A stretch of DNA of 64,000 nt from an uncultured Magnetospirillum sp. (GTDB taxonomy: Bacteria; Pseudomonadota; Alphaproteobacteria; Rhodospirillales; Magnetospirillaceae). The notes below the pieces were generated by a model, which was not told the DNA's origin, made no database searches, and was given only the letters and a program-made list of their open reading frames with translations. Position numbers and translations under genes: made by a program. Where the stretch lies: NCBI RefSeq assembly GCF_903853455.1, contig NZ_CAINTR010000064.1, positions 1-64,000 on the forward strand, in the 5' to 3' direction. The stretch's first letter is position 1. Each line of letters opens with the position of its first letter. Below, piece by piece: positions 17,929 through 27,255 of the stretch.

Positions 17929-18029
17929 GATAATGACGATATCGAATTATGAGGCACCTCAAAACTCGTTTTTATGATTAAGCCGGCCGCGCCATCCTGT
18001 CTCCCTTTCTTCTCGAACCGGAGACCGTC

Positions 18030-18899
18030 ATGGAGACCCCTGCCATCACCCGCCGCGCCCTGCTCATGGGCGGGGCCGCTCTCTCGCTTGCCGCTTGCAC
18101 CACTCCACGCGACGGTCTGGCCGATGGCCTCGGCCATATCCGCCAGGGCCACGGACCGGAGGCGGTGGTCGTCCTGCACGAATGGCTCGGCGACCACCAC
18201 AACTATGATCCGGTCCTGCCCTATCTGTCAGACGACACCTACAGCTACGTCTTCGCCGATCTGCGTGGCTATGGCCTGTCAAAGGGCCTGACCGGCGAAT
18301 ACTCGGTCAAGGAAGCCGCCGCCGACGTCCTGGCGCTGATGAGCAGCCAGGGGCATTCGCGCTTTCATGTGGTTGGTCACTCCATGTCGGGAATGATTGC
18401 CCAGTATCTCGCCGTGATCGCTCCCGAGCGGGTGAAAAGCGTCGTGGTGATCTCGCCCGTGCCGGCGTCGGGATTCAAGACCGACGAGGCGGGACTCAAG
18501 CGCCTGGCGGCGGTGATCGATGACGACGAAGCCGCCCGGGCGGCCATCGATGCCCGAACCGGCAAACGCTACTCGCGCGCGTGGCGGGACCGCAAACTGG
18601 CCCTGGCGCGGCAAGCCGCCACCCGCCCGGCCATGATCGGCTACCTCGCCATGTTCACCGGCACCGACTTCTCGGCCCAAGTGACGGGCCTGACCACCCC
18701 CGTCACCGCCATCGTCGGCGAGCATGACATCCCGCTGTACCGCCAGGACTCGGTCCAGAAGCTACTGGGGGCCGCCTTCCCCAATTTCGCCGTGACCGTC
18801 GATCACGAAGCCGGCCACTACGCCATGCTCGAAACGCCGGTGCTGCTGGCGGCGCTGGTCGAGCGGGCCTTGGCCAATCCGGCGTCGGGCAAAAGCTGA
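18030..18899 (+). CDS. Exported alpha/beta hydrolase lipoprotein
   Basis: A 289-residue alpha/beta hydrolase. The N-terminus has a twin-arginine-like TRRALLMGG followed by lipobox LAAC at about residues 23-26, so it is probably a Tat-exported lipoprotein. The nucleophile elbow is GHSMSG near 116, the acidic residue lies in VGEHDIP and the catalytic His in DHEAGHYAML. The ribosome site CGGAGA precedes ATG 18030. Substrate unknown; likely regulated by the divergent LysR gene. The 221 bp after it hold no gene and only AT-rich promoter-like sequence for the next receptor. Confidence 0.87.
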   Translation: METPAITRRALLMGGAALSLAACTTPRDGLADGLGHIRQGHGPEAVVVLHEWLGDHHNYDPVLPYLSDDTYSYVFADLRGYGLSKGLTGEYSVKEAAADVLALMSSQGHSRFHVVGHSMSGMIAQYLAVIAPERVKSVVVISPVPASGFKTDEAGLKRLAAVIDDDEAARAAIDARTGKRYSRAWRDRKLALARQAATRPAMIGYLAMFTGTDFSAQVTGLTTPVTAIVGEHDIPLYRQDSVQKLLGAAFPNFAVTVDHEAGHYAMLETPVLLAALVERALANPASGKS

Positions 18900-19120
18900 C
18901 GTCACAACCACAACCGGAAACACCATCCAGACTTTTTCCCTATGGCTTATAGACTCCGACCTTCCGCCTTCACATTCCATACATACTTTGCCCATAATGT
19001 AGTCAGCGCAAAGGTTGCCGTCTAATTGTTGGGCACGGAGGGGCGGATGTCGGGGACGGTCAGCATGGGAAACCGGGAACGAAGGGCATGTGCGATATCC
19101 CTGGGCACGGGGAGGCGCGC

Positions 19121-20242
19121 ATGTCCCTGATCAAAGCCTCCGACGCATCGCCGCGCCGCCTCCTCGCCGTCATGAAGCGCGTCATCGGCCATATCGAGAC
19201 ATTCGGCAAGGCGCAGGTGCAAAACGCCAGCCAGACCCGGATGCTGGCCCTCAACGCCACCATCGAAGCCGCCCGAGCCGGCCAGGCCGGCATGGGCTTC
19301 GCCGTGGTGGCCAACGAGGTCAAGAATCTGGCAACCACCGCTTCGACCAACCAGGCGGCGTTCCAGAATTCGGTTCAGGCCAACATCCAGCTTGGCATGA
19401 CCATGGTCGAGGCGCTGGTTCAGCAGGTCGAGGGCGAGCGGCTGTCCGGCATTGCCCTCATGTGCGTCCAGCTCATCACCCGGAATCTGTACGAACGAAC
19501 CTGCGACGTGCGGTTCTGGGCGCGGGACGCCGCCCTGTGGTCGGCGCTGAACGAACCGAATCCGGAGCGGATCAGCCACGCCACCACCGTACTGGAGAAC
19601 CTCAACAGCGTCTATACCGTCTACGAAAATCTGATGATGGCCGACCGGGACGGCGTCGTTGTCGCCGTGTCCAACCCTCGTCATGGCGGACTGATCGGAA
19701 CATCGGTGGCAAGTACGGCTTGGTTCCGCGGCGCCATGGCCACCGCCACCGCCGACGACTACGTCTCCGATCCGGTCAAGCCGGACCCCGTTCACGGCGG
19801 CCACAGCGTCGCCCTATATGCCGCCGCCATCCGGCACAGCGGCGCGCAACGCGGCGACATCCTGGGCGTTCTCGGCATCGCCTTCGACTGGGAGAAACAG
19901 GGCAACAGCATCGTCAAGGACGAAGCCGGCTTCGATGCGGAGGAATGGGGGCGGACCCGCGTCTTGTTGCTGGATGCGGACAAGCGGGTGATCGCCGCGT
20001 CCGACGGCCACGATCTCTGGCAACCCTTCGCCCTGGAGACGCGGGGCAATCGCGGCGACCATGTGGGGAGAAACGACCAGGTGATCGCCTATGCGCGAAC
20101 CATCGGTTACGAGACCTTCGACGGCCATGGCTGGTACGGAGTCGTGATTCAGACGCCGGAATCGGACTCATCCATCACCGTCGCCCTCGACTCGCTCAAC
20201 AGCGTCTCCCATGCCGGCGCCGGAAGCCTCGCGCTGGGGTAG
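19121..20242 (+). CDS. Soluble chemoreceptor with minimal signalling hairpin and C-terminal Cache-like domain
   Basis: A 373-residue protein with reversed domain order. Residues ~10-80 contain the tip of a methyl-accepting signalling domain ([32 protein letters not shown]). A helical stretch follows, then from about 115 a sensor domain of dCache/PDC type ([67 protein letters not shown]). No membrane helix is present. ATG 19121 has GGGGAGG six bases upstream. The signalling tip is intact but its coiled-coil arms are very short, so it may modulate receptor arrays rather than act as a full receptor. Confidence 0.82.
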   Translation: MSLIKASDASPRRLLAVMKRVIGHIETFGKAQVQNASQTRMLALNATIEAARAGQAGMGFAVVANEVKNLATTASTNQAAFQNSVQANIQLGMTMVEALVQQVEGERLSGIALMCVQLITRNLYERTCDVRFWARDAALWSALNEPNPERISHATTVLENLNSVYTVYENLMMADRDGVVVAVSNPRHGGLIGTSVASTAWFRGAMATATADDYVSDPVKPDPVHGGHSVALYAAAIRHSGAQRGDILGVLGIAFDWEKQGNSIVKDEAGFDAEEWGRTRVLLLDADKRVIAASDGHDLWQPFALETRGNRGDHVGRNDQVIAYARTIGYETFDGHGWYGVVIQTPESDSSITVALDSLNSVSHAGAGSLALG

Positions 20243-20307
20243 CCGATAAAAAGTGTTGCCTCTTTGTACTCGCATGTTCTACTGTTGTTCTAATGGAGGA
20301 TCAGCAC

Positions 20308-20508
20308 ATGGAACATTCATTGGAATACGCCGCTCGCGAGATGGTCGCCCATTTCGGCAGTCAGGCCGTGGACGTCGCCACCCGCCGCGCGGTGGATTTG
20401 GCGCGGCGCGGCGACTGGCGGGCTCAGGACCGGGCCATGATGATGTTGAGCCGGATCGAATCCCTGACCTCCCGCTGCATGCGGGACGAACAGGTGGGCT
20501 GCCTGTAA
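20308..20508 (+). CDS. Small hypothetical protein upstream of a DUF3572 gene
   Basis: A 66-residue, charged, helical protein (EYAAREMVAHFGSQAVDVAT, RGDWRAQDRAMMMLSRIESL). ATG 20308 has GGAGGA seven bases upstream. Its TAA overlaps the ATG of the DUF3572 gene by one base (TAATG), so the two are translationally coupled. I do not recognise a named family. Length, ribosome site and coupling all support a real gene. Confidence 0.7.
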   Translation: MEHSLEYAAREMVAHFGSQAVDVATRRAVDLARRGDWRAQDRAMMMLSRIESLTSRCMRDEQVGCL

Positions 20509-20885
20509 TGGGGCGGGACAGCGGACCAAGCCGCGAACAGGCGGAGGTCGTCGCCCTGCGGGCCCTGGCATGGCTGGTCGCCGACGAGGACCTTGCCGGC
20601 CGCTTTCTCGCCATGACCGGCTGCGACGGCGAAACCCTGCGTCAGCGGGCGGGGCTGCCGGAGGTTCTCGGCTCGGTCCTGGACTTCCTGCTGGAGAACG
20701 AGCCGGTGCTGCTTGACTTCACCCAATCGGCCGACATCGCCCCCGACACCATCGGACGGGCCAGGCGCTGGCTGCCGGGGGCCATGACCGAATGGCAGCC
20801 CGCCCCCCCAGGCAAAGACGCGAACCGGTTGCGAACATCGTTGAATCATCCCACCGACAACGGCCACAATGCCGGGCGCGGATAG
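20508..20885 (+). CDS. DUF3572 family protein
   Basis: A 125-residue protein matching the alphaproteobacterial DUF3572 pattern: ALRALAWLVADEDLAGRFLAMTG, then LRQRAGLPEVLGSVLDFLLENEPVLLDF. Usual family length is about 90-110, and the extra residues are a loose C-terminal tail. It is coupled to the upstream 66-residue gene. Function is unknown in the family. A membrane or regulatory role cannot be read from the sequence. Confidence 0.75.
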   Translation: MGRDSGPSREQAEVVALRALAWLVADEDLAGRFLAMTGCDGETLRQRAGLPEVLGSVLDFLLENEPVLLDFTQSADIAPDTIGRARRWLPGAMTEWQPAPPGKDANRLRTSLNHPTDNGHNAGRG

Positions 20886-20894
20886 GAGATGGGG

Positions 20895-21794
20895 ATGATG
20901 TTTCGGATCGGGGCCAAAGTCGTTGCCATGGGGATAGTCGCCATCGGCGTGCTTGGCGCCCCCACCATGGGGTGGTGTTCGGACGCTCATGCCACGGCTC
21001 CGGCGGATTCCCATGCGCCCCCCCCGGCGGCCGACGGGCCGATCCAGGCCAGCGTCGCGGTCAACAGTTTCGCCCTGGTGGATCGGGCGCCGGTCCGCAA
21101 CGGCTTCGCCCCCTTCAGCATCGAGGCCACCGGCCTGCTGCCGGCGCCGCGCAAGCGTGAAAGCTTCACTCCCAGCGAGGACGAGCATTTCTACACCTTG
21201 CGCCGCACGGTCGAACGCTTTCTCCAGCGCAAGGAAATCCCCGTCGGCTGGTCGAACTCCAACGAGGCCAAGATCGGATTCGGCACGGAACTGGCCCGCT
21301 TTCGCGCCCCCGACGGCATCGCCTACGCGGTGGAGGGCGAACTGGTGGTGCGCGGCACCAGCGTCATCCCGCTGGGGCTGCGACTAGAGGCGCCGGCGGA
21401 CGGCACCGTTTTGCGCTATTCCGCCGGCCTGATCGTCGCCGACCAGGTGGTGATGATGAAGGAAGGCCTGCTGGACCAGGCCACCCGCAAGGTCGGTTGG
21501 ATGGTGGCGCTACGCCCCAGCGGTGCCGACGCTGCCATTCCGGTTCGGGCCGTCTTCGCCGTCCGGGCCGAAGGCGACGATCCCGAGGCCAACCGCAAAA
21601 CTCTCGCCGCCCTGGTGGCGATCCTCACCGGATCTGGCGATGGCCGCCCGGCCACGGCGGAACGCGCCAACGACGCCAGCGAGTGGCTGAAACCGGCGGA
21701 GGTCTTCATCAAGCCGGGTCAGCCTCCCGGCGACGTGAAGCCGGAGCATGGCGGCAAGGCGGAAAAGAAAGCCGAGGGTGGCGGCCATCACTGA
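20895..21794 (+). CDS. Hypothetical secreted protein
   Basis: A 299-residue protein with a signal peptide (cleavage near residue 28 after MGWCSDA-type sequence), an Ala/Pro/His-rich stretch to about 50, a globular central region (60-255) and a charged Lys/Glu/Gly/His tail ending HH. ATG 20895 is favoured because AGGAG lies at proper spacing; 20889 is also possible. It follows the DUF3572 gene closely. No family recognised; predicted periplasmic. Confidence 0.65.
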   Translation: MMFRIGAKVVAMGIVAIGVLGAPTMGWCSDAHATAPADSHAPPPAADGPIQASVAVNSFALVDRAPVRNGFAPFSIEATGLLPAPRKRESFTPSEDEHFYTLRRTVERFLQRKEIPVGWSNSNEAKIGFGTELARFRAPDGIAYAVEGELVVRGTSVIPLGLRLEAPADGTVLRYSAGLIVADQVVMMKEGLLDQATRKVGWMVALRPSGADAAIPVRAVFAVRAEGDDPEANRKTLAALVAILTGSGDGRPATAERANDASEWLKPAEVFIKPGQPPGDVKPEHGGKAEKKAEGGGHH

Positions 21795-21797
21795 GGG

Positions 21798-23528
21798 TCA
21801 AATATACGCCAATCTCAGCGCCCCCCAATGGCGGCCGTTGACGGTGATCGGCGCCGAGACGTCGAGCATCAGCGCCTGCTTGCCGCCACCCATGTCGCGG
21901 CGATAGCTTTGCACCGTGAAGGGATCGGTCGAACGCGCCGCCTTGAGGCCGACGGCGTCGTCGAAGATGCGGCGGTTGCGGCAATTGGCGGCATTCCACG
22001 CCGGATCGCCCCCCTGGGGCTGCGAGAACTTGGCGTTGTGGGTCGGAAGGTAGCCGTTGCGATCAACGGCGGCGCAAAACACGATGCGGTCATTGGTAGC
22101 CAAGGCAGCCTCCAGAATTGACGGCAGCACCCGGTCGGTGAACGCGGTGAAACGCGTGGTCTGCTGGAGCGGGTCGGTGCCGGCCACCGGTCGATACTGG
22201 TCGTCGAACAGGTCGTCGAGGGACATGTCGCCCTGGGCGACCTCGCGCTCGAACAGGGCGGAAATCTCGCGGGCGCCGTCGCGAACCTTGGCCACGAAGG
22301 GCGTCTCCGGGGTTTCGATCCCGGCCTGGGCGGTCAGCACCACCAGCCGCTCGCCCGCTCCCAGCAGATCCTGAAGCCGCGCCCGCGCGTCGTCCAGGCG
22401 CCCCCGGAACGCGTCCAGTCCCGCCGCCGCCGTGTCGATTTCGGCGATCATCTCCGACGAACGGTCGTGGATGGCGGAGGCGTCGTCGGCCACCAGCCCG
22501 ACCCGGCTGGTCATATCGGACAGCGACAGGCGGATGCTGTCGATGGTGTCGGCGATGGCGGTGGTCTCGGCGGTCAGGCCGCTGGCCCGGTCGGCGCTCT
22601 CGTCGCCCTGCTCCACCAGCCGGCCGGCGGTGGCGGTCAGCCCTTCCAGGGTCTTGCGGATTTCGGCGCTGGCGGCCCCGGCCTTGCGCGACAATTCCTT
22701 GACCTCCCCCGCCACCACGGCGAACCCCTTGCCATGCTCGCCGGCCCGCGCCGACTCGATGGTGGCGTTGAGCGCCAGCAGGTTGGTCTGGCGGGCGATG
22801 TGGCCGATCCCCTGGGCGACGCCGACCACATTGCTCATGGCATTCTGCAATTCCAGCAGCAGGCCGCGACCATCGGTGACCATGCGAACCACCTCGTCGA
22901 TGTCGCCCAGCGAGCCGCGCACCCGGTTCTGCGAGGACTCCGCTTCCGACGACGCGGCCCGCGCGCCGCTCAAGGTGTCGCCCACCGCATCGACGATGCG
23001 TTCGTTGCTGGCCGACAGCTCACGGATGCCCCGCTGCAGATCGGCCAGCAGGGCGTGCTGGCCGGCGATATTGGTGGCGACCTCGTCGATATCCTCGGCG
23101 ATCTCGATCATCTGCTTGCCGATGCCGCCGGTTTCACGGGCGAAGGAGGCGACGATCTCCGTCTCCTCCTGGCGGATGCGCAGCAGCGAGGTGACGCAGA
23201 AGCGGACGATGCGGGCCAAGGGACGCACCGTCTCCAACGGTCCGGCAATGCCGAAATTGATCAGCCGCTGGCCCTCGAAATCGACGCCCATGTTGACGCC
23301 TTCCCGCATGCCGGTGGACTTGGCCGCCTCCTCCTTGGTGACGCCGTACTCCTCCATCTCGCCGCGCATGATACGCGCCGCGATGGCGTGGATGGTGCCG
23401 ATACGTTCGCGCACATTGGACGCGACGATCCGGCCTTCCTCGCCCATGAAGCTGCACACCAGCCCCAACTCGCTGGAGAACACGTCGCACAGCTCCTGTC
23501 CGAACCGGACATCGAATTCAATGCTCAT
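21798..23528 (-). CDS. Soluble methyl-accepting chemotaxis protein with sugar-diacid-type sensor
   Basis: A 576-residue receptor. Residues ~5-115 resemble the CdaR sugar-diacid recognition domain ([28 protein letters not shown]-type, then [17 protein letters not shown]). A methyl-accepting signalling domain follows, with tip [35 protein letters not shown] near 250-285. A C-terminal domain (~440-576) ends in [19 protein letters not shown] and [17 protein letters not shown], a region found at the C-terminus of other soluble receptors. No transmembrane helix. The ATG at 23528 has GGAG seven bases upstream. Intracellular sensing is likely; ligand unknown. Confidence 0.87.
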   Translation of the reverse strand: MSIEFDVRFGQELCDVFSSELGLVCSFMGEEGRIVASNVRERIGTIHAIAARIMRGEMEEYGVTKEEAAKSTGMREGVNMGVDFEGQRLINFGIAGPLETVRPLARIVRFCVTSLLRIRQEETEIVASFARETGGIGKQMIEIAEDIDEVATNIAGQHALLADLQRGIRELSASNERIVDAVGDTLSGARAASSEAESSQNRVRGSLGDIDEVVRMVTDGRGLLLELQNAMSNVVGVAQGIGHIARQTNLLALNATIESARAGEHGKGFAVVAGEVKELSRKAGAASAEIRKTLEGLTATAGRLVEQGDESADRASGLTAETTAIADTIDSIRLSLSDMTSRVGLVADDASAIHDRSSEMIAEIDTAAAGLDAFRGRLDDARARLQDLLGAGERLVVLTAQAGIETPETPFVAKVRDGAREISALFEREVAQGDMSLDDLFDDQYRPVAGTDPLQQTTRFTAFTDRVLPSILEAALATNDRIVFCAAVDRNGYLPTHNAKFSQPQGGDPAWNAANCRNRRIFDDAVGLKAARSTDPFTVQSYRRDMGGGKQALMLDVSAPITVNGRHWGALRLAYI

Positions 23529-23672
23529 GGTCTTCTCCACCTCGGCTGGCGCGCGCTATCAAAGCGTATAGTCCGCAGCATCAACGGTGGTCAAGTAATT
23601 TTACCACTGCTCGCTTATGCAGCAAAATACCTTGCCATGCCTCGCCGAAGGCATGGTGGTACAGTGAGGATC

Positions 23673-23873
23673 ATGGAGACGAAGAAACAGTCCGGCGAGC
23701 GTGGCGCCCCGCCCCGCCCGACTCGCGCCGAACCGCCGGAGGATTGCCCGGTGAAGGATCGCTGCCGCCGTGCCCGTGCGGCGGTATGCCTGGATTGCGG
23801 CGCCAAACCGCCGCCGCGGAAGAAAAAGGCGGAGGCTAGTCCACCGAAATCTTGTCCAACTGACCCACGATGA
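23673..23873 (+). CDS. Small cysteine-rich hypothetical protein
   Basis: A 66-residue basic protein with CPVKDRC and CLDC cysteine pairs about 15 residues apart, suggesting a small zinc-binding knuckle, between Pro/Arg/Lys-rich ends. ATG 23673 has GTGAGGA a few bases upstream. Its 3' end overlaps the convergent membrane-protein gene by 38 bp, and a further cysteine lies in the overlap. No family recognised. Confidence 0.55.
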   Translation: METKKQSGERGAPPRPTRAEPPEDCPVKDRCRRARAAVCLDCGAKPPPRKKKAEASPPKSCPTDPR

Positions 23874-24210
23874 AGCCGACGATGATCAGCACGAACGGCA
23901 CCACGAACAGCGCCCAGACGATGGCGTGAATCATGCGGTCCCGCAGGGTGTTGTCCTGTTCGACATAGGTGACCGAAGCCGTCGGCCGGGCTGCCTCGAG
24001 CCTGGGGCGCAGGACCACCCAATAGGCTCCGGCCAGCGCGGCGCAGGCCAGCACCGTCACACCGACGATGTTGGCCCCGATCCCGGCGGCGCGGTCCAGC
24101 CTCACCCCCATGACCATCAGCCAGATCGGAGCGGTCAGGCCCACGCCGGCGGGAACGATCACGGCGCACAGGGTGGCGAAGACGGCAAGCGGAGACCTGG
24201 GAAGACGCAT
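23836..24210 (-). CDS. Small integral membrane protein
   Basis: A 124-residue protein with three predicted membrane helices: residues ~10-35 (LAVFATLCAVIVPAGVGLTAP), ~45-65 (IVGVTVLACAALAGAYWVVL) and ~98-118 (IVWALFVVPFVLIIVGFIVG). A short soluble loop lies between the second and third. GAGGAT precedes ATG 24210 at good spacing. It lies between the receptor and the formate dehydrogenase region. No family recognised. Confidence 0.65.
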   Translation of the reverse strand: MRLPRSPLAVFATLCAVIVPAGVGLTAPIWLMVMGVRLDRAAGIGANIVGVTVLACAALAGAYWVVLRPRLEAARPTASVTYVEQDNTLRDRMIHAIVWALFVVPFVLIIVGFIVGQLDKISVD

Positions 24211-24273
24211 GGGATCCTCGACAAGATGACGTGACGGCGGGGCGGACAGTAGCAGCATCGGCTGGCGTTAGCA

Positions 24274-26304
24274 TTACTCCTTCTTCTGGTCGCGCTCGCG
24301 CAGATAGTCATCGGTGGTGCGGGTCAGCCTCGGCGCCGCGCCGGCCAAGGGACGCTTGCCGTCCTCCATTTCGTACTGGGCCACCACCCGGCAATCCTCG
24401 CACATCTTGATCAGGTCGAGCTTGCCGGGAGCGGCGAACATGGAATGGCCGCTCATGCGCTCGACCATGCGTTCGATCACCGATTTGGAGGCGAAGGGCT
24501 TGCCGCAACGGATACAGGGATAGGGCTCCTCCTCCTTCAGGGTCCGCCGAACCCGGGCGTCGGCGGCGAAGGACAGGCGCGGCACCAGACTCACCGCCTT
24601 TTCCGGGCAGGTGACGCGGCACAGGCCGCACTGGACGCAGTTGACCTCCAGCAGCCCCAGCGACGGCTTGTCGGGATGGCCCGACAGCGCCTTGGTGGGA
24701 CAGACCGGGACGCAGGCCATGCACAGGGTGCACTTGGCCGCATCGACCACGATGGCGCCGAACGGGTCGCCCGCCGCCAGATCCAGCATCTCCACCGGCC
24801 GGGGGGCGTGGCGATGCAGATGAGCCAGCGCCAGGGCCAGGGTCTGCCGCTTGCCGCCCAGCACCAGGAATTCCGCCGCCGGCTCCACCGGCACCGGCAC
24901 CGGCACCGGCTCGGCCAGCGCCGCCGCCAAGCCGGCAGGATCGGCCTCGGCCAGCACCGCCACGGTCGCCGACCAGCCCAGACCACCGGCCACCCGGTTG
25001 GCGAGAGCGGCGGCGGCCCGCAGCGGCTCCAGATCCACCTGCCGCTCCGGCCGGGCCAGCAGCACCAGCCGCGCCGCCCCCTTGGCCAAGGCGGTCAGCA
25101 GGAAATCCGGTCCCAGCGCCGCCACCGCCGGCACCGCCAGCGGCAGCACAGCCGCCGGCAGACCGTCGCCGAACCGGGCCAGGGCGGCGATCAGGTCGTC
25201 CCCGTGCTCGCCGTCATGGATCAGCAGCACCGGCCGTTCGCCGCCGCCGGCCCGATAAGTCTCCAACAGCGCGGACAGCCGCTTGAACACCCCGTTGCCG
25301 GCGGGAACGTCGAACCGGATGGCGCCGGTGGGGCAGGTGCTGGCGCAGGGACCGTGACCGCCGCACACATGGGCGTCCACCGAAGCCGCGTCGCCCAGTG
25401 GCGTCAGCGCCCCCGACGGGCAAACATCGAGGCAGCGGGTGCAGGCGACTTGGCCGTTGCGGGAATGGGCGCACAGCCCGGCGTCAATCTTGATCCAGCG
25501 CGGCTTCTCGAACTCGCCCACCAACCCGCCGATCTCGGCCAGCGCCCGCTCCAGCGCCACCGTGTCGCCGGGAGCGACCGCCACCCAGCCGTCGCGCGGC
25601 GCCAGCAGCGGCGGCGCGCCGGTGAGATCGAGCACGACGTCGCAAGACAGCGACCGTTCGCCCACCGCCGCCTCGAAGGCCAGGGCCCCCCGCGCCGAGG
25701 GCGAGGCCCCCGCCAGATCGGCCAGGGTCAGTTTGAAGGCGCCGAGATGGCCCGAGGCCGCCACCGGCCGTCCCCGGAACAGGCCGAGCGACCGCACCGC
25801 CGGCGGGATCAGGTCGCCATCGTGACCGGGCAGCAGCACGCAGGTCACCGCTTGGCTCCCCCCCAGGCGCTTGGCGGCATCCAGCACCGCCTGACCGCGC
25901 CCCAGGATCACCACGCTGCCCTGCGAGGTCAGGGTGACCGAAGGCGTCGCCGCCGGTTCCAGCACCGCCTCGGCCAGCAGCGCCGCCATCTTGGGCGCCG
26001 CTTGGCCGGCCTCGGCCGACCAGCCGGCGCGGTCGCGGATATCGACGCAGAGCGGCGGCTCAGCCTCGACCAGCCCGGCCAATTCGCCGAACAGCGGCGC
26101 CTCCTGGCCACAGCAGACCAGCAGCGGCTCGCCGCCCGACAGGGCGGCGCGATAGGCGTCCACTTGGGCCCGGCAAAGCTGGAAATAGACCGGCTCCGGC
26201 GTCTCGCCCCCCAGCGCCGCCGCCACCGCCTTGGGATCGAGCGGCATGGTGCCCTCGCACGAACACATCAACACCCGCCGACCGCCAAGCTTCATCCCGA
26301 ACAT
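24274..26304 (-). CDS. Multi-cluster 4Fe-4S protein of the formate dehydrogenase region
   Basis: A 676-residue cytoplasmic iron-sulfur protein. The N-terminal VLMCSCEGTM segment is followed by a long non-ferredoxin region. Near 280-330 there is a ferredoxin pair (CTRCLDVCPSGAL, then CGGHGPCASTCPTGAI), and near 515-570 a second pair (CTLCMACVPVCPTKAL, CVQCGLCRVTCPEKAV). A final zinc-ribbon-like part has CIRCGKPF and CEDCR. It probably carries four [4Fe-4S] clusters and could pass electrons or help FDH assembly. It is divergent from fdhD across 69 bp, so both share a promoter region. ATG 26304 or 26295 may be the start. Confidence 0.8.
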   Translation of the reverse strand: MFGMKLGGRRVLMCSCEGTMPLDPKAVAAALGGETPEPVYFQLCRAQVDAYRAALSGGEPLLVCCGQEAPLFGELAGLVEAEPPLCVDIRDRAGWSAEAGQAAPKMAALLAEAVLEPAATPSVTLTSQGSVVILGRGQAVLDAAKRLGGSQAVTCVLLPGHDGDLIPPAVRSLGLFRGRPVAASGHLGAFKLTLADLAGASPSARGALAFEAAVGERSLSCDVVLDLTGAPPLLAPRDGWVAVAPGDTVALERALAEIGGLVGEFEKPRWIKIDAGLCAHSRNGQVACTRCLDVCPSGALTPLGDAASVDAHVCGGHGPCASTCPTGAIRFDVPAGNGVFKRLSALLETYRAGGGERPVLLIHDGEHGDDLIAALARFGDGLPAAVLPLAVPAVAALGPDFLLTALAKGAARLVLLARPERQVDLEPLRAAAALANRVAGGLGWSATVAVLAEADPAGLAAALAEPVPVPVPVEPAAEFLVLGGKRQTLALALAHLHRHAPRPVEMLDLAAGDPFGAIVVDAAKCTLCMACVPVCPTKALSGHPDKPSLGLLEVNCVQCGLCRVTCPEKAVSLVPRLSFAADARVRRTLKEEEPYPCIRCGKPFASKSVIERMVERMSGHSMFAAPGKLDLIKMCEDCRVVAQYEMEDGKRPLAGAAPRLTRTTDDYLRERDQKKE

Positions 26305-26373
26305 CCCCGTTTTCGTTGCCACCCATTGTAGGTCGGGCGGGGCCGTCATACTGTAAAGGTCTGGAGGCCGAGA

Positions 26374-27255
26374 ATGAAAGAGCAAGACATGCTGGTGCGT
26401 CCCGACCCCGAGGACGCGCGGCTTTATCAGATCGTCGCCGGCATCGACCAGAACGGCGCGGCGGTGGACGCCGCAATCATCAACGAACGCCCGCTGACCA
26501 TTTTCCTCAATGGCCGCGAGATCGTCACCGCCATGACCATCGGCGACCATCCCGACTATCTGGCGCTGGGCTACCTGCTGAACCAGAACATGCTGCGCCC
26601 CGACGACGAGGTGCGCGCGGTCGAATACGATGCCGAGATCGAAACGGTGGTGGTGCGCACCAATCGCCAGACCGACTACGAGGAAAAGCTGAAGAAGAAG
26701 ATCCAAACCTCGGGCTGCGCCATGGGCACGGTGTTCGGCGACGTCATGGAAAAGTTCGAGACGGTCAGCCTGGACACCACCGCCCGTTTCCACACCTCGT
26801 GGCTCTATGCCTTGCAGAAGTCCATCAACACCATGCCCAGCCTCTATCTCAAGACCGGCGCCATCCACGGCTGCGTGTTGTGCGAACAGGACCGGCCGCT
26901 GATCTACATGGAAGACGTCGGCCGCCACAACGCCATGGACAAGATCGCCGGCTACATGTTTCGCCATGGCCTGTCCTCCGCCGGCAAAAGCCTCTACACC
27001 ACCGGGCGGCTGACCAGCGAGATGGTGATCAAGACGGTGCAGATGGGCATTCCGGTGCTGCTGTCGCGCTCGGGCTTCACCGCCTGGGGAGTGGAGCTGG
27101 CGCGCAAGGCGGGGCTGACCCTGATCGGCCGCGCCAAGGGCAAGCGCTTCGTCGCCCTGGCCGGGGCCGAGCGCATCGTGTTCGACGCCGACCCGGCCTC
27201 GGTCCTCGACGAACCCGGCCACCTGTCGCGCAAGGGGAGCCGGGATGATGAGTAG
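26374..27255 (+). CDS. fdhD: Formate dehydrogenase accessory sulfurtransferase FdhD
   Basis: A 293-residue FdhD. The family passes sulfur from a cysteine desulfurase to the molybdenum cofactor of formate dehydrogenase. Conserved parts include LGYLLNQNMLR, MEDVGRHNAMDKIAGYMF, and TTGRLTSEMVIK followed by SRSGFTAWGVELARKAGLTLIGRAKG. The sulfur-relay loop, CxxC in E. coli FdhD, here has a single cysteine (TSGCAMGTVFG, near 112), and another pair occurs later as GCVLCEQD near 168. GGAGG precedes ATG 26374. It overlaps mobA by 11 bp. Confidence 0.93.
   Translation: MKEQDMLVRPDPEDARLYQIVAGIDQNGAAVDAAIINERPLTIFLNGREIVTAMTIGDHPDYLALGYLLNQNMLRPDDEVRAVEYDAEIETVVVRTNRQTDYEEKLKKKIQTSGCAMGTVFGDVMEKFETVSLDTTARFHTSWLYALQKSINTMPSLYLKTGAIHGCVLCEQDRPLIYMEDVGRHNAMDKIAGYMFRHGLSSAGKSLYTTGRLTSEMVIKTVQMGIPVLLSRSGFTAWGVELARKAGLTLIGRAKGKRFVALAGAERIVFDADPASVLDEPGHLSRKGSRDDE

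Noticed and set aside
24445-26331. 628-codon plus-strand frame opposite the 4Fe-4S protein
   Set aside because: The translation is Arg/Gln/His-rich low complexity, typical of an antisense frame; the minus strand holds ordered cysteine motifs.
26305-27222. Upstream extension of the 4Fe-4S protein frame
   Set aside because: It is the antisense of fdhD; the conserved N-terminus begins at 26304 or 26295.
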